Shown: piece by piece, positions 1 through 8,837 of the stretch
How the letters are laid out: every line of letters begins with the position of its first letter
Numbering within the stretch: position 1 is the stretch's first letter
DNA from: Roseateles depolymerans
GTDB taxonomy: Bacteria; Pseudomonadota; Gammaproteobacteria; Burkholderiales; Burkholderiaceae_C
Length of the DNA: 64,000 bases
Direction of reading: 5' to 3'
NCBI RefSeq assembly: GCF_003387155.1
Contig: NZ_QUMT01000001.1
Location: forward strand, 558,001-622,000
The notes under the pieces: model-generated
The model's input: only the letters and a program-made list of their open reading frames with translations
What the model was told of the DNA's origin: nothing
Database searches by the model: none
Position numbers and translations under genes: made by a program

Positions 1-666
1 TGCCTCGTACAGCGCCGCCAGCGACTGGATCGACTGCGGCGCATGAACCCGCTGCGCGCCACCGTCGCGCGCGGGGCTTTCATAGGTCAAGGGGGCGTCG
101 GCAGCGAGTGTTTGCAAAGCCTGGACCAGCGGTGCGCGGTCCAGCCGCCGCACCGGCAGGTCGAACATGCGCTCACCCGCGTCCAGCAGCGGCCGATAGC
201 CGGTGCAGCGGCACAGGTTGCCTGACAGGTCATCTGCCAACTGCTGCCGGCTGGGCCGTGTGCCGTCGTCCTGGTGCCGCTCATACAGCGTCTGGAGCGT
301 CATCGCAAACCCAGGCGTGCAGAAGCCGCATTGCGAGGCATGGCAGGACACCAGCGCCTGCTGCACCGGATTCAGGTCCCGGCTGCTGCCCAGGTCTTCC
401 ACCGTCAGCAGCGCCTTGCCGTCCAGCATGGGGAGGAACTGGATGCAGGCATTCACATTGCGCAGCGCCACGGCCTGCCCATCGGCGGCCAGCTCGCCCA
501 CCATCACGGTACAGGCGCCGCAGTCGCCCTCGGCGCAGCCTTCCTTGGTGCCGCACTGATGCGCCTGCTCCCGCAGGTACTGCAGCACCGTGGTGGTGGG
601 CTGCAGCCCGGACACCGACCGGATGGCTCCGCGGTGGAAAAAACGAATGGGGCGGGCGGCTGTCAT
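1..666 (-). CDS. xdhA: Xanthine dehydrogenase small subunit, N-terminal part (runs off the left edge)
   Basis: The visible 222 residues begin at an ATG at 666 and continue past base 1. The N-terminal 2Fe-2S ferredoxin fold shows the CGTKEGCAEGDCGAC cysteine cluster, and the second [2Fe-2S] domain shows CGFCTPG followed by NLCRCTGYR. Both clusters are typical of the FAD/Fe-S subunit of bacterial xanthine dehydrogenase, which oxidises hypoxanthine and xanthine to urate. The FAD-binding domain lies outside the window. The gene is divergent from the LysR regulator at 766, and the guanine deaminase and purine-type importer further right fit purine catabolism. No strong ribosome binding site is visible before this ATG. 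Confidence 0.95.
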   Translation of the reverse strand, partial: MTAARPIRFFHRGAIRSVSGLQPTTTVLQYLREQAHQCGTKEGCAEGDCGACTVMVGELAADGQAVALRNVNACIQFLPMLDGKALLTVEDLGSSRDLNPVQQALVSCHASQCGFCTPGFAMTLQTLYERHQDDGTRPSRQQLADDLSGNLCRCTGYRPLLDAGERMFDLPVRRLDRAPLVQALQTLAADAPLTYESPARDGGAQRVHAPQSIQSLAALYEA

Positions 667-738
667 GCGGGCAAGGGTAAGGGCGCAATGGGTCACCCGA
701 ACGGTACTCCTTCGATGGCGGAATGGTTATAGGATCTG

Positions 739-757
739 CCGCATGGTGAGTATGCGG
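739..757. promoter_or_regulatory. Inverted repeat between xdhA and the LysR gene, candidate LysR operator
   Basis: CCGCAT (739-744) and ATGCGG (752-757) form a perfect 6-bp inverted repeat with a 7-bp spacer, ending 8 bp before the regulator's ATG. LysR-type proteins commonly bind such dyads in divergent intergenic regions and autoregulate. That the protein at 766 binds here is inferred from position only. Confidence 0.4.
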
Positions 758-765
758 AATTCAAT

Positions 766-1719
766 ATGACGGCGCTGCTGGATTTCGACAAGATCGAGCT
801 CCAACTGGTGCGGGTCCTGCAAACCTTGATCGTCGAACGGAGTGTCTCCAAAGCCGCCTTGCGGCTGGGCAGCACGCAGCCCGCGATAAGCGAGAAGCTG
901 CGGCGCCTGCGTGCGCTCACGGGCGACCCGCTGCTGGTGCGCAGTGGCGCGGGCATGACGCCCACCACCGTTGCGCTGGAGCTGCTGGCGCCCGCCGAAC
1001 GCCTGCTGCGGGAAGCGGACCAGCTCTTTGGCACCCGGCTTCGCCGCGGCGGATTCGACCCCGCCACCGCCGAGCTGCGCTTTCGCATCGCCGCCAGCGA
1101 CTACCTGGACCCGCTGTTCCTGCCGGAGCTGGTGACCCGCCTGCAGCGCCAGGCCCCTGGCGTGCAACTGGACCTGCACCCGCTCACCGCCGACTATGAC
1201 TACCGCGCCGCCCTGGCCCGGGGCGAGGTGGACCTGGTGATCGGCAACTGGCTGGAACCGCCGGGTGAGCTGCACATGGGCCGCTTGCTGACGGACGAGG
1301 TGGTCTGCCTGGTCAGCCAGCAGCATCCGGCCGCCCGCATGAGTGCCCGCGCCTGGACGCAGCAGCGCTACCTGGACTGCCAGCATCTGGCGCCCATGCC
1401 GCTGAGCCCGGGCCAGTCGGGGGTGATCGAGCAGCATCTGCTGTCGCTGGGGCTGGAGCGCCGGATTGCCGTGCGCGGGGCCCACTTCGGCCAGTTGCCG
1501 CAGATGGTGGCGCGCAGCTTGCTGGTGCTCACCACCGGCCGCCTGTTCTGCCGTCGTTATCTGGACCAGTTGCCCGTCACCATCCTGCGCTGCCCGGTTG
1601 CTTTTCCGCCCATGACCTACTACCAGCTCTGGCATGACCTCAGCCACCACAGTGCCCCGCTGCGGTGGCTGCGGGAGCAGGTGCGGGAGGTGGCCAAGGA
1701 ATTGGTCAAGCCCGTTTGA
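766..1719 (+). CDS. LysR-family transcriptional regulator of the purine locus
   Basis: This 317-residue protein has the LysR layout. An N-terminal winged helix-turn-helix (about residues 7-66) includes SVSKAALRLGSTQPAISEKL, and a periplasmic-binding-protein-like effector domain follows (about 95-300). LysR proteins are cytoplasmic activators or repressors that respond to a pathway metabolite. It sits between divergent xdhA and the downstream guanine deaminase and importer, so purine degradation is the likely regulon and a purine or urate the likely effector; this is inferred. Other upstream ATGs at 743 and 752 are out of frame, which supports the start at 766. Confidence 0.9.
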   Translation: MTALLDFDKIELQLVRVLQTLIVERSVSKAALRLGSTQPAISEKLRRLRALTGDPLLVRSGAGMTPTTVALELLAPAERLLREADQLFGTRLRRGGFDPATAELRFRIAASDYLDPLFLPELVTRLQRQAPGVQLDLHPLTADYDYRAALARGEVDLVIGNWLEPPGELHMGRLLTDEVVCLVSQQHPAARMSARAWTQQRYLDCQHLAPMPLSPGQSGVIEQHLLSLGLERRIAVRGAHFGQLPQMVARSLLVLTTGRLFCRRYLDQLPVTILRCPVAFPPMTYYQLWHDLSHHSAPLRWLREQVREVAKELVKPV

Positions 1720-1809
1720 TTCCGCGGTTGCGCCCAGTCTTGGTTCCCCATCCTCGCGCCGCCCCATCTCTTCCCGTCCTGTCCCGCTTGCCGCCCTGTG
1801 TCCCACACC

Positions 1810-3123
1810 ATGACCGCATTGCCTCCCGCCGCCGACCGCCTCGCCCTGCGTGGTGACCTGCTCGATTTCACCGGCACACCGGCCTGGGGTCGCGTGGACG
1901 ACCCGGCCGTGCGCTTTCGTCCCGACCACTGGCTGCTGGTGGAGGGCAGCCGCGTGGTGGGCGTCTCCGCCACCGATCCCGGCGACGGCTGGCAGCGGGA
2001 AGACCACCAGGGCCGGCTGATCCTGCCCGGCTTCATCGACACCCATGTGCACAGCCCGCAACTGGACGTGATTGCGTCCTACGGCACCGAGCTGCTGGAC
2101 TGGCTCAACACCTACACCTTCCCCGCCGAGCAGCGATATGCCGACCCGCTGGTGGCCCAGGCCGGCGCGGAACGCTTCCTGGATGCACTGCTGGCCCACG
2201 GCACGACCGCGGCGGTGGTGTACCCGACCGTCCACAAGGTCTCCGCCGACGCCTTGTTCGATGCGGCGGCCCGGCGCGGCATGCGGCTGATCACCGGCAA
2301 GGTGCTGATGGACCGCCACGCGCCGGATGGCCTGCGCGACGATGTGTCCGAGGCCGAACGCGACTGCCGCGCGCTGATCGAACGCCACCACGGCCGCGAC
2401 CGCCTGGCCTATGCCGTGACCGTGCGTTTCGCCCCCACCAGCACCCCGGAGCAACTGGCCATGGCCGGTCGGCTGTGCCGGGAGGACGCGTCGCTCTACA
2501 TGCAGACCCATGTCGCCGAGAACCGCAGCGAGGTGGACTGGGTGGCCCGGCTGTTCCCCGATGCCCGCAGCTACCTGGACGTGTACGACCGCGTCGGCCT
2601 GCTGCATCCGCGTTCCGTCCTGGCCCACGGCATCTGGCTGGACGACCAGGACCATGCGGTGCTGGCCCGCACCGGCGCGCAGATCGCCCATTGCCCCAGT
2701 TCCAATCTGTTCCTGGGCAGCGGCCTGTTCGACTGGCCCCGGGCGCAGGCGGCCGGCGTGCGGCTGAGCGTGGCCAGCGACGTCGGCGGCGGCACCTCCC
2801 TCTCCACGCAGCGCACCCTGGCGGACGGGTACAAGGTGCAGGCCCTGAACGGCCAGCGGCTGACCGCCTGGTGCGGTCTGCATGCGGCCACGCTGGGGGC
2901 CTCGCAGGCCCTGGGTTTGTCGGAGGAAATCGGGCATTTCGGCATGGATACACTGGCCGATGTCTGCATCTGGGACTGGGCCCACGGCACGGTCGCGGAC
3001 CACCGACTGTCCTTGGCGCGCGAGCTCCATGAAAAGGTCTTTGCCTGGATCACCCTCTCCGACGAACGCAACCTGGTCGCCAGCTACGTGGCCGGCCGGG
3101 CCCGCTACCGCCGCAGCCCGTAA
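1810..3123 (+). CDS. guaD: Guanine deaminase
   Basis: A 437-residue amidohydrolase that converts guanine to xanthine and ammonia, the step feeding xanthine dehydrogenase. The metal-binding HVH motif is in PGFIDTHVHSPQ, followed by the guanine-deaminase segment ASYGTELLDWLNTYTFP. Later metal ligands are in MQTHVAEN and VLAHGIWL, and in ASDVGGG. Length is normal for the family. The ATG at 1810 was chosen; an in-frame GTG at 1798 would add four residues and cannot be excluded. The importer ATPase starts 12 bp after the stop, so the genes are probably cotranscribed. Confidence 0.95.
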   Translation: MTALPPAADRLALRGDLLDFTGTPAWGRVDDPAVRFRPDHWLLVEGSRVVGVSATDPGDGWQREDHQGRLILPGFIDTHVHSPQLDVIASYGTELLDWLNTYTFPAEQRYADPLVAQAGAERFLDALLAHGTTAAVVYPTVHKVSADALFDAAARRGMRLITGKVLMDRHAPDGLRDDVSEAERDCRALIERHHGRDRLAYAVTVRFAPTSTPEQLAMAGRLCREDASLYMQTHVAENRSEVDWVARLFPDARSYLDVYDRVGLLHPRSVLAHGIWLDDQDHAVLARTGAQIAHCPSSNLFLGSGLFDWPRAQAAGVRLSVASDVGGGTSLSTQRTLADGYKVQALNGQRLTAWCGLHAATLGASQALGLSEEIGHFGMDTLADVCIWDWAHGTVADHRLSLARELHEKVFAWITLSDERNLVASYVAGRARYRRSP

Positions 3124-3135
3124 CCTTCCCCTGCC

Positions 3136-4722
3136 ATGACGCCACGCCTGGAACTCCGACACATCAGCAAGTCCTATCCAGGCGTCAAGGCCAACGACGA
3201 CGTCTCGCTGCAGGTGGCGCCCGGCGAGATCCATGCCGTGCTCGGGGAAAACGGCGCGGGCAAGTCCACGCTGATGAAGATCATCGTGGGCGCCGTGCAG
3301 GCCGATGCCGGGCAGATGCTGTGGGACGGACAGGTGCAGGCAGTGCGCCATCCGGCGCAGGCCCGCGCGCTGGGCATCAGCATGGTGCACCAGCACTTTT
3401 CGCTGTTCGATTCACTGACCGCGGCGCAGAACATCTGGCTGGGCCTGGACCGGTCGCTGTCGCTGGACGAGGTGCGCCAGCGGGTGCAGGACCTGTCCGC
3501 CGCGTATGGGCTGCCGCTGGACCCGGAGCGCCCGGTGCATGCGCTGTCGGTGGGGGAGCGGCAGCGGGTGGAAATCCTGCGGGCGCTGATGACCCGGCCG
3601 CGGCTGCTGATCCTGGATGAGCCGACCTCGGTGCTGACGCCCCAGGCGGTCGAGACGCTGTTTGTCACCCTGCGCCAGCTGGCGGCCCAGGGCTGTTCGC
3701 TCCTGTATATCAGCCACAAGCTCGATGAGATCCGGACCCTGTGCGAGCGCTGCACGGTGATGCGCGCCGGGCGCGTGACCGGGGAGGTCGATCCGCGCCA
3801 GGAGACCGCGGCGGGGCTGTCCCGGCTGATGATCGGTGCCGAGCCGCAGCGCCCACCGCCCCGCACCGCGCGCCGCGACGCGCCGGTGCGCCTGTCACTG
3901 CGCGGCCTGCAGGCGCCGCCGGACTCCCCGCACGGCGTGACGCTGCACGACCTGCATCTGACGCTGAAGGCCGGCGACATCCTCGGCGTGGCCGGTGTGT
4001 CGGGCAACGGTCAGCAGGAGCTGCTGCGGCTGCTCTCCGGCGAGGACCGGCGCGCGCCCCGAGGCACGCTGATCTGGACGGCCGATGACGGCACCGACCA
4101 TGACCTGGGGCCGATGGGCCCCCGCGAGCGCCGGGCCCTGGGCCTGCACCATGTGCCGGAAGAGCGGCTGGGCCGCGGCGCGGTGCCGGTGCTGTCGCTG
4201 GCGCAAAACACGCTGCTGACACGCCGCGATCCGGTCGGGCGCCTGGGCCACTGGTCGCCGTCCCGCGCTGCCGCGCTGGCGGGCCGCATCATCGAACGCT
4301 TCGGTGTCCGGGCGGCGGGCCCGGGTGCGGCGGCACGCAGCCTCTCCGGCGGCAACCTGCAGAAATTCATCATGGGCCGCGAGATCTCCGCGGCACCGCG
4401 GCTGCTGATCGTGGCGCAGCCGACCTGGGGCGTGGATGTGGGAGCAGCCGCGCAGATCCGGGCCGAGCTGGTGGCCCTGCGCGACCAGGGCTGCGCCCTG
4501 CTGGTGGTGAGTGAGGAGCTGGACGAATTGCTGGAATTGAGTGATCGGATCGTGGTGATGGCCGGGGGGCGCTTGTCCCCGGTGCTGCCCGTGGCGCAGG
4601 CCAGCGTGGAGCGCATCGGCTTGTGGATGAGCGGCTTGTGGGAAGACGGTCCAACGGGCGTGGATGCCGCGGATGCCTCGGATGCCTCGGATGAGACAGG
4701 GAGCGCCCATGTTCCGGCTTGA
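3136..4722 (+). CDS. ABC transporter ATP-binding protein, two ATPase domains, nucleoside/purine (BMP) type
   Basis: The 528 residues carry two fused ABC ATPase domains. The first has Walker A GENGAGKST (about residue 37), signature LSVGERQRVE and Walker B LLILDEP. The second is degenerate, with GVSGNGQQELL in place of Walker A and LSGGNLQKFIMGRE as signature, as is usual in sugar and nucleoside importers of this class. It would power uptake of nucleosides or purine bases through the two permeases that follow. Near the C-terminus the short DNA unit GATGCCTCG repeats and encodes a DASDASD stretch. The stop overlaps the next gene by 14 bp, implying coupled translation. Confidence 0.9.
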   Translation: MTPRLELRHISKSYPGVKANDDVSLQVAPGEIHAVLGENGAGKSTLMKIIVGAVQADAGQMLWDGQVQAVRHPAQARALGISMVHQHFSLFDSLTAAQNIWLGLDRSLSLDEVRQRVQDLSAAYGLPLDPERPVHALSVGERQRVEILRALMTRPRLLILDEPTSVLTPQAVETLFVTLRQLAAQGCSLLYISHKLDEIRTLCERCTVMRAGRVTGEVDPRQETAAGLSRLMIGAEPQRPPPRTARRDAPVRLSLRGLQAPPDSPHGVTLHDLHLTLKAGDILGVAGVSGNGQQELLRLLSGEDRRAPRGTLIWTADDGTDHDLGPMGPRERRALGLHHVPEERLGRGAVPVLSLAQNTLLTRRDPVGRLGHWSPSRAAALAGRIIERFGVRAAGPGAAARSLSGGNLQKFIMGREISAAPRLLIVAQPTWGVDVGAAAQIRAELVALRDQGCALLVVSEELDELLELSDRIVVMAGGRLSPVLPVAQASVERIGLWMSGLWEDGPTGVDAADASDASDETGSAHVPA

Positions 4723-5779
4723 ACCGCGTCCCCAGCCCTCGCGCCGGATGTCGCTGCTGTCGCCACTGCTGGCGCTGCTGTGCACCGTGCTGATTGGCGT
4801 GGTGCTGTTCGCCACGCTGGGCAAGGACCCGCTGCAGGGCCTGCGCATGTTCTTCTGGGAGCCCGTGCGCAATGCCTACGCCTGGGGCGAGCTGGGCCTG
4901 AAGGCGACCCCGCTGATCCTCATCGCCCTGGGTCTTGCAGTGGCCTTCCGCGCCAATGTCTGGAATATCGGCGCCGAGGGCCAATACATCGTCGGTGCGC
5001 TGGCGGCGGGCTGGGTCGCGATGCAGGCCGGCCCGGAGACGGGGCGTTGGATCGTGCTGCTCATCCTCCTAGCTGGGACGGTCGGCGGCATGGCCTGGGC
5101 CGCAGTGACGGCCCTGCTGCGGGACCGCTTCCGTGCCAATGAAATCCTGGTCAGCCTGATGCTGGTGTATGTGGCGGAGCTGCTGCTGCAGTACCTCGTC
5201 TACGGCCCCTGGAAGGACCCGGGCGGCTACAACTTCCCCCAGACCATCACCTTCCTGCCGGTCACGCAGGTGCCCCGCCTGTTCCCCGGCACGCGGCTGC
5301 ACATCGGCGTGTGGATCGCGCTGGTGTCGGTCGTGGGCGTGTGGTGGTTGATGTTCCGGTCGATGGCGGGCTTCTCGTGGCAGGTCGGTGGCCTGGCCCC
5401 TGCGGCGGCACGTTACGCCGGCTTCTCGTCGCGGGCGGCGCTGTGGGGCACGCTGGCGTTGTCGGGCGGTTTGGCGGGCCTGGCGGGTGGGCTGGAGGCG
5501 GCGGGTCCGCTGGGCCAGCTCACGCCGTATGTACCCGTCGGTTATGGTTTCGCGGCCATCATCGTGGCCTTTGTGGGGCGGCTGCATCCGGTGGGCATCG
5601 TCTTCTCCGGGCTGCTCATGAGCATGTTCTACATCGGCGGTGAACTGGCGCAATCGCGGCTGGGGCTGCCCAAGGTCATCACCGGGGTGTTCCAGGGGCT
5701 GCTGCTCTTCACCCTGCTGGCCTGCGACACCCTCATCCACTACCGGCTGCGCTGGATCGCAACGAAGGAGGCCCACTGA
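4709..5779 (+). CDS. ABC transporter permease (BMP/nucleoside type), first subunit
   Basis: A 356-residue hydrophobic inner-membrane protein with roughly nine to ten predicted membrane segments, beginning with LLSPLLALLCTVLIGVVLF. It belongs to the BPD_transp_2 permease group that pairs with BMP-family binding proteins; LIALGLAVAFRANVWNIGAE is characteristic. The ATG at 4709 was chosen over an in-frame upstream start at 4664 because it has an AGGGAG ribosome site and overlaps the ATPase stop by only 14 bp. Its stop overlaps the next permease ATG by one base. Confidence 0.9.
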   Translation: MFRLEPRPQPSRRMSLLSPLLALLCTVLIGVVLFATLGKDPLQGLRMFFWEPVRNAYAWGELGLKATPLILIALGLAVAFRANVWNIGAEGQYIVGALAAGWVAMQAGPETGRWIVLLILLAGTVGGMAWAAVTALLRDRFRANEILVSLMLVYVAELLLQYLVYGPWKDPGGYNFPQTITFLPVTQVPRLFPGTRLHIGVWIALVSVVGVWWLMFRSMAGFSWQVGGLAPAAARYAGFSSRAALWGTLALSGGLAGLAGGLEAAGPLGQLTPYVPVGYGFAAIIVAFVGRLHPVGIVFSGLLMSMFYIGGELAQSRLGLPKVITGVFQGLLLFTLLACDTLIHYRLRWIATKEAH

Positions 5780-6699
5780 TGGACGCCTTGCCGCTGCTGG
5801 TGGCTTCCACCTTGAATGCCGGCACCCTGGTGGCGCTGGCCGCGCTGGGGCTGCTGATCAATGAACGGGCCGGTGTGGTGAACCTGGGCGCCGAAGGCAT
5901 GATGCTGATGGCCGCCATCGCCGGATTCGCCGCCACGGTGCACAGCGGCAGCGATGTCGTCGGGTTCCTGGCCGGCATGGGCGCGGGCGCCTTGATGGCG
6001 CTGGCCTTCGGCCTGCTGGTCGTGATGCTGGGCACCAACCAGTACGCCACCGGGCTGGCGCTGAGCCTCTTTGGCGCCGGCTTCTCGGCCTTTGTGGGGC
6101 AGGACTACACCCGGGCCACGCTGGGCCCACGGCCGAGCTTCGCGGTGCCGCTCCTGTCCGACCTGCCGTGGGTCGGCCCGGCGCTGTTCCGGCAGCATCC
6201 GCTGGTCTACCTCACCCTCTTGCTGGCGGCCGGGCTGGCCTGGTGGCTGGCCCGCTCGCGGGCGGGGCTGGTGCTGCGGGCGGTGGGAGAGTTGCCGGAG
6301 GCGGCGCATGCGCTGGGCTATCCGGTGCGGCGCATTCGCCTGCTGGCCGTCATGGCAGGCGGCGCGCTGTGCGGCCTGGCAGGCGCCTATTGCTCGGTGG
6401 TCTACACGCCGCTGTGGGTGGAAGGCATGATCGCGGGCAAGGGCTGGATCGCCCTGGCGCTGACCAGCTTCGCCACCTGGCGGGCCCCACGGGTGCTGCT
6501 GGGCGCTTATCTCTTCGGCGGCGTCACCATGCTTCAGTTCCACCTGCAAGGGCAGGGCGTGCAGGTCGCCAGCCAGTTCCTGAGCATGCTGCCTTACCTG
6601 GCCACCATCGTCGTGCTGGTGCTGATCTCGCGCAACGAGAGCTTCATCCGCGCCAACATGCCGGCGTCGCTCGGCAAACCCTTCCACCCCGGCGCCTGA
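5779..6699 (+). CDS. ABC transporter permease (BMP/nucleoside type), second subunit
   Basis: A 306-residue inner-membrane permease with about eight to nine hydrophobic segments and the family stretch LINERAGVVNLGAEGMML near residue 27, typical of the second permease of BMP-dependent importers. It would form a heterodimeric channel with the protein encoded immediately upstream, with which it shares one base (TGATG junction). The lipoprotein gene follows after 53 bp. The substrate is inferred from guanine deaminase and xanthine dehydrogenase on the same locus. Confidence 0.9.
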   Translation: MDALPLLVASTLNAGTLVALAALGLLINERAGVVNLGAEGMMLMAAIAGFAATVHSGSDVVGFLAGMGAGALMALAFGLLVVMLGTNQYATGLALSLFGAGFSAFVGQDYTRATLGPRPSFAVPLLSDLPWVGPALFRQHPLVYLTLLLAAGLAWWLARSRAGLVLRAVGELPEAAHALGYPVRRIRLLAVMAGGALCGLAGAYCSVVYTPLWVEGMIAGKGWIALALTSFATWRAPRVLLGAYLFGGVTMLQFHLQGQGVQVASQFLSMLPYLATIVVLVLISRNESFIRANMPASLGKPFHPGA

Positions 6700-6752
6700 T
6701 GCCGGCCCGGCCCTCACCGGCTGCCCCTGTTGGATCCCACTCCGGAGTCTTC

Positions 6753-8000
6753 ATGTCTGTCCTGTCTTCCTTCTTCCGCGCCCAGGCGCCCACCGAGGTC
6801 TCCGCTGCGGCGGCTCGATCCTGCGCCGCGACCCCGGCTGCGGCGCGCCGGCTGCGCCGTCCGTTGCTGGTGGCGGCGGCCGCCGTGGTGATGCTGGCGG
6901 CGTGTGGCAAGAAGGACGAAGCGCCTGCCGCCTCGGGCGAAAGCGGTGCCTCCGGCGCGGCCGGACCGGCGTCGTCGGCCAGTGCGCCCTTGCAGGTGGC
7001 CTTCGCCTATGTCGGACCGGTCGGCGACGGCGGATGGACCTTCGCCCACGACAACGCCCGCAAGGCGGTGGAGCAGGAATTCGGCGACCGCATCAAGACC
7101 ACCTTCGTCGAGAAAGTGCCGGAGGGCGCGGATGCCGAGCGGGTGTTCCGCGACCTGGTGCAGCAGGGCAACAGCCTCGTGTTCGGCACCACCTTCGGCT
7201 ACATGGAGCCGATGCTCAAAGTGGCGGCGGACAGTCCGCAGGTGAAGTTCGAGCATGCCACCGGCTACAAGCAGGCCGCCAACATGCGTACCTATGACGC
7301 CCGCACCTACGAAGGCGCCTACCTCGCCGGTGTCGTGGCCGGCGCCATGACCAAGAGCAACACGCTGGGCGTGGTGGGCTCCATTCCCATTCCAGAGGTC
7401 ATTCGCAACATCAACAGCTTCACCCTCGGCGCGCGCGCCTCCAATCCGAAGGCGACGGTGAAGGTGGTGTGGGTCAATGAATGGTTCAACCCGCCGCAGG
7501 AGACCAATGCCGCGCAGACCCTGATCAATGCCGGCGCCGATGTGTTGATGCAGAACACCGATTCCAGCGCCGTGCTGCAGACCGCCGAGAAAAACGGCAT
7601 CTATGCCTTCGGCTGGGATTCGGACATGAGCAGCTATGGCCCCAAGGCGCATCTGGCCTCGGCCGTGGTGAACTGGACCCCCTACTACAGCGCCAGCATC
7701 AAGGCGGCGCTGGACGGCAGCTGGGCCGCTGGCGCGGGCCGGCACAGCTGGTGGGGCGTGAAGGAAGGGGCGATTGACCTGGTCGCGCTGAACAGCGTCG
7801 TGCCGGCGGAGGTGAAGGCGCGCGTCGAGAAGATCAAGACCGGTCTGAAGGACGGCAGCTTTGTCATCTGGAAGGGCCCGCTGGTGGGCCAGGACGGCAA
7901 GGAGGTGCTGGCCAAGGACCAGGTGGCCGACGACAAGTTCCTGCAGGGCATCAAGTTCTATGTGCAGGGGGTGGATGGGCAACTGCCGTCTAAACCCTGA
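6753..8000 (+). CDS. BMP-family ABC transporter substrate-binding lipoprotein (purine/nucleoside type)
   Basis: The 415 residues start MSVLSSFF and have a long N-terminal region ending in a lipobox, VMLAAC (Cys about residue 50), so the mature protein should be lipid-anchored in the periplasm. The body matches the basic-membrane-protein family: VAFAYVGPVGDGGWTFAHD, then GTTFGYM, and YLAGVVAGAMTKSN. Such proteins capture nucleosides or purine bases and deliver them to the permeases encoded upstream. The ATG at 6753 is used because it places the signal peptide correctly; the open frame extends further upstream but overlaps the permease gene. Confidence 0.93.
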   Translation: MSVLSSFFRAQAPTEVSAAAARSCAATPAAARRLRRPLLVAAAAVVMLAACGKKDEAPAASGESGASGAAGPASSASAPLQVAFAYVGPVGDGGWTFAHDNARKAVEQEFGDRIKTTFVEKVPEGADAERVFRDLVQQGNSLVFGTTFGYMEPMLKVAADSPQVKFEHATGYKQAANMRTYDARTYEGAYLAGVVAGAMTKSNTLGVVGSIPIPEVIRNINSFTLGARASNPKATVKVVWVNEWFNPPQETNAAQTLINAGADVLMQNTDSSAVLQTAEKNGIYAFGWDSDMSSYGPKAHLASAVVNWTPYYSASIKAALDGSWAAGAGRHSWWGVKEGAIDLVALNSVVPAEVKARVEKIKTGLKDGSFVIWKGPLVGQDGKEVLAKDQVADDKFLQGIKFYVQGVDGQLPSKP

Positions 8001-8107
8001 TGGGCCTGATCGGCCCTGATCGGCGTTGAGCTGATTTCGCAGCGGTTGACACCCCTTCATTTGAGGGGAAGGACGGGGGCGTTGCAGCGCTTACAGGCTG
8101 TTGCCCC

Positions 8108-8164
8108 ACGGGACGCCAGTCTGGGCAGGATGCGTCCCGTACCCCGGACATGAGACACCCGGGG
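8108..8164 (+). promoter_or_regulatory. Two consecutive stem-loops in the leader of the cold-shock-domain gene
   Basis: ACGGGACGC (8108-8116) pairs perfectly with GCGTCCCGT (8132-8140), and CCCCGG (8142-8147) pairs with CCGGGG (8159-8164). The second stem ends 32 bases before the ATG at 8197 and just before a GAGGGGGAAGG ribosome-binding stretch. Structured leaders control translation of some cold-shock genes; that role here is inferred. Confidence 0.45.
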
Positions 8165-8196
8165 TCTTTCTAGTTCATGCGAGGGGGAAGGTCACC

Positions 8197-8595
8197 ATGC
8201 GATTCGAAGGCACTTTGAACAGTTGGTACGGGGAACGTGGACACGGGCTGGTCATGCCCGAACAGGGCGGTGAAGCGCTCTTCGTTCATGTGTCTGCATT
8301 CCCGATGGACGGGCAGGCGCCGCAGGAAGGTGAGCGCGTCAGCTTCGAGGTTGTGTCCAGAAGTGACGGCAGCAAACAAGCCGTCCGTCTGCAGCGCCTC
8401 TCGCCCTACAAAGTACCGCCCCAATTGCGCGCAGCTCGCACATCTTCACGTCCGCGGCCGATTGGTCGCCGCCGTCGCATCACGCCGTTGATGTGGATGG
8501 TGATGGGGGTGATGGTGCTGGGGCTGAGCGCGACCCTGTGGTCTCCGTCGGGCTCGGCCATGGCCAAGCAGCGGACGGCCGCGGTCAACCGATAA
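8197..8595 (+). CDS. Cold-shock-domain protein with C-terminal membrane anchor
   Basis: The 132 residues begin with a cold-shock (OB-fold) domain, MRFEGTLNSWYGERGHGLV then EALFVHVSAFP, in which the usual RNP1 KGFGFI is replaced by RGHGLV. After a basic linker (RPRPIGRRRR) there is one hydrophobic segment, MWMVMGVMVLGLSATLW. This resembles the N-terminus of cold-shock/DUF1294 proteins reduced to a single membrane helix, and would tether nucleic-acid binding to the inner membrane; function is inferred. The start at 8197 has a strong upstream GAGGGGGAAGG, better than an in-frame ATG at 8101. Confidence 0.85.
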   Translation: MRFEGTLNSWYGERGHGLVMPEQGGEALFVHVSAFPMDGQAPQEGERVSFEVVSRSDGSKQAVRLQRLSPYKVPPQLRAARTSSRPRPIGRRRRITPLMWMVMGVMVLGLSATLWSPSGSAMAKQRTAAVNR

Positions 8596-8603
8596 AGCGA
8601 TCC

Positions 8604-8711
8604 GCCGCCGGGGATGGTTGCCCCGCTCTGGCGGCCCCGTGACGATTCTCGTGGGGGACCGACGCTGGTCGGTCCCGTCGCCCAGGTAGTGATCGCCCTC
8701 GATGACTACCT
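8604..8711 (+). ncRNA. Candidate structured RNA: three successive stem-loops before a terminator
   Basis: Three adjacent hairpins follow the cold-shock gene. Stem 1 is GCCGCC plus GGGG (8604-8613) with CCCC (8621-8624) and GGCGGC (8630-8635). Stem 2 is GGGACCGAC (8655-8663) with GTCGGTCCC (8668-8676). Stem 3 is AGGTAGT (8684-8690) with ACTACCT (8705-8711), continued inside by ATCG/CGAT across a G-G mismatch. A rho-independent terminator follows at once. This could be a 3'-UTR-derived small RNA or only a structured mRNA tail; no known RNA family was recognised. Confidence 0.4.
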
Positions 8712-8714
8712 TTC

Positions 8715-8746
8715 AGGCCACCCAGTCGGGTGGCCTCTTTTGCTTT
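8715..8746 (+). terminator. Rho-independent terminator after the cold-shock-domain gene
   Basis: AGGCCACCC (8715-8723), a four-base loop, GGGTGGCCT (8728-8736), then CTTTTGCTTT. The stem is a perfect 9 bp and the T-rich tail lies on the plus strand. Confidence 0.85.
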
Positions 8747-8837
8747 ATGGAGCCCCCGGCTGTCTGCGCCTCGGGGCGCATCCATCCGCCCCCCTGGGGG
8801 GCACGGGCCGCCTTGGGACGGCCCGGCGCCGGCCCTG

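Noticed and set aside
727-3396. Long minus-strand frame of 889 codons opposite the LysR and guaD genes
   Set aside because: It is a high-GC antisense shadow; the plus strand has recognisable LysR and guanine-deaminase motifs, whereas this frame has none.
8052-8068. CCCCT...AGGGG hairpin after the BMP-lipoprotein gene
   Set aside because: A five-base stem without a T-run is too weak to call a terminator.
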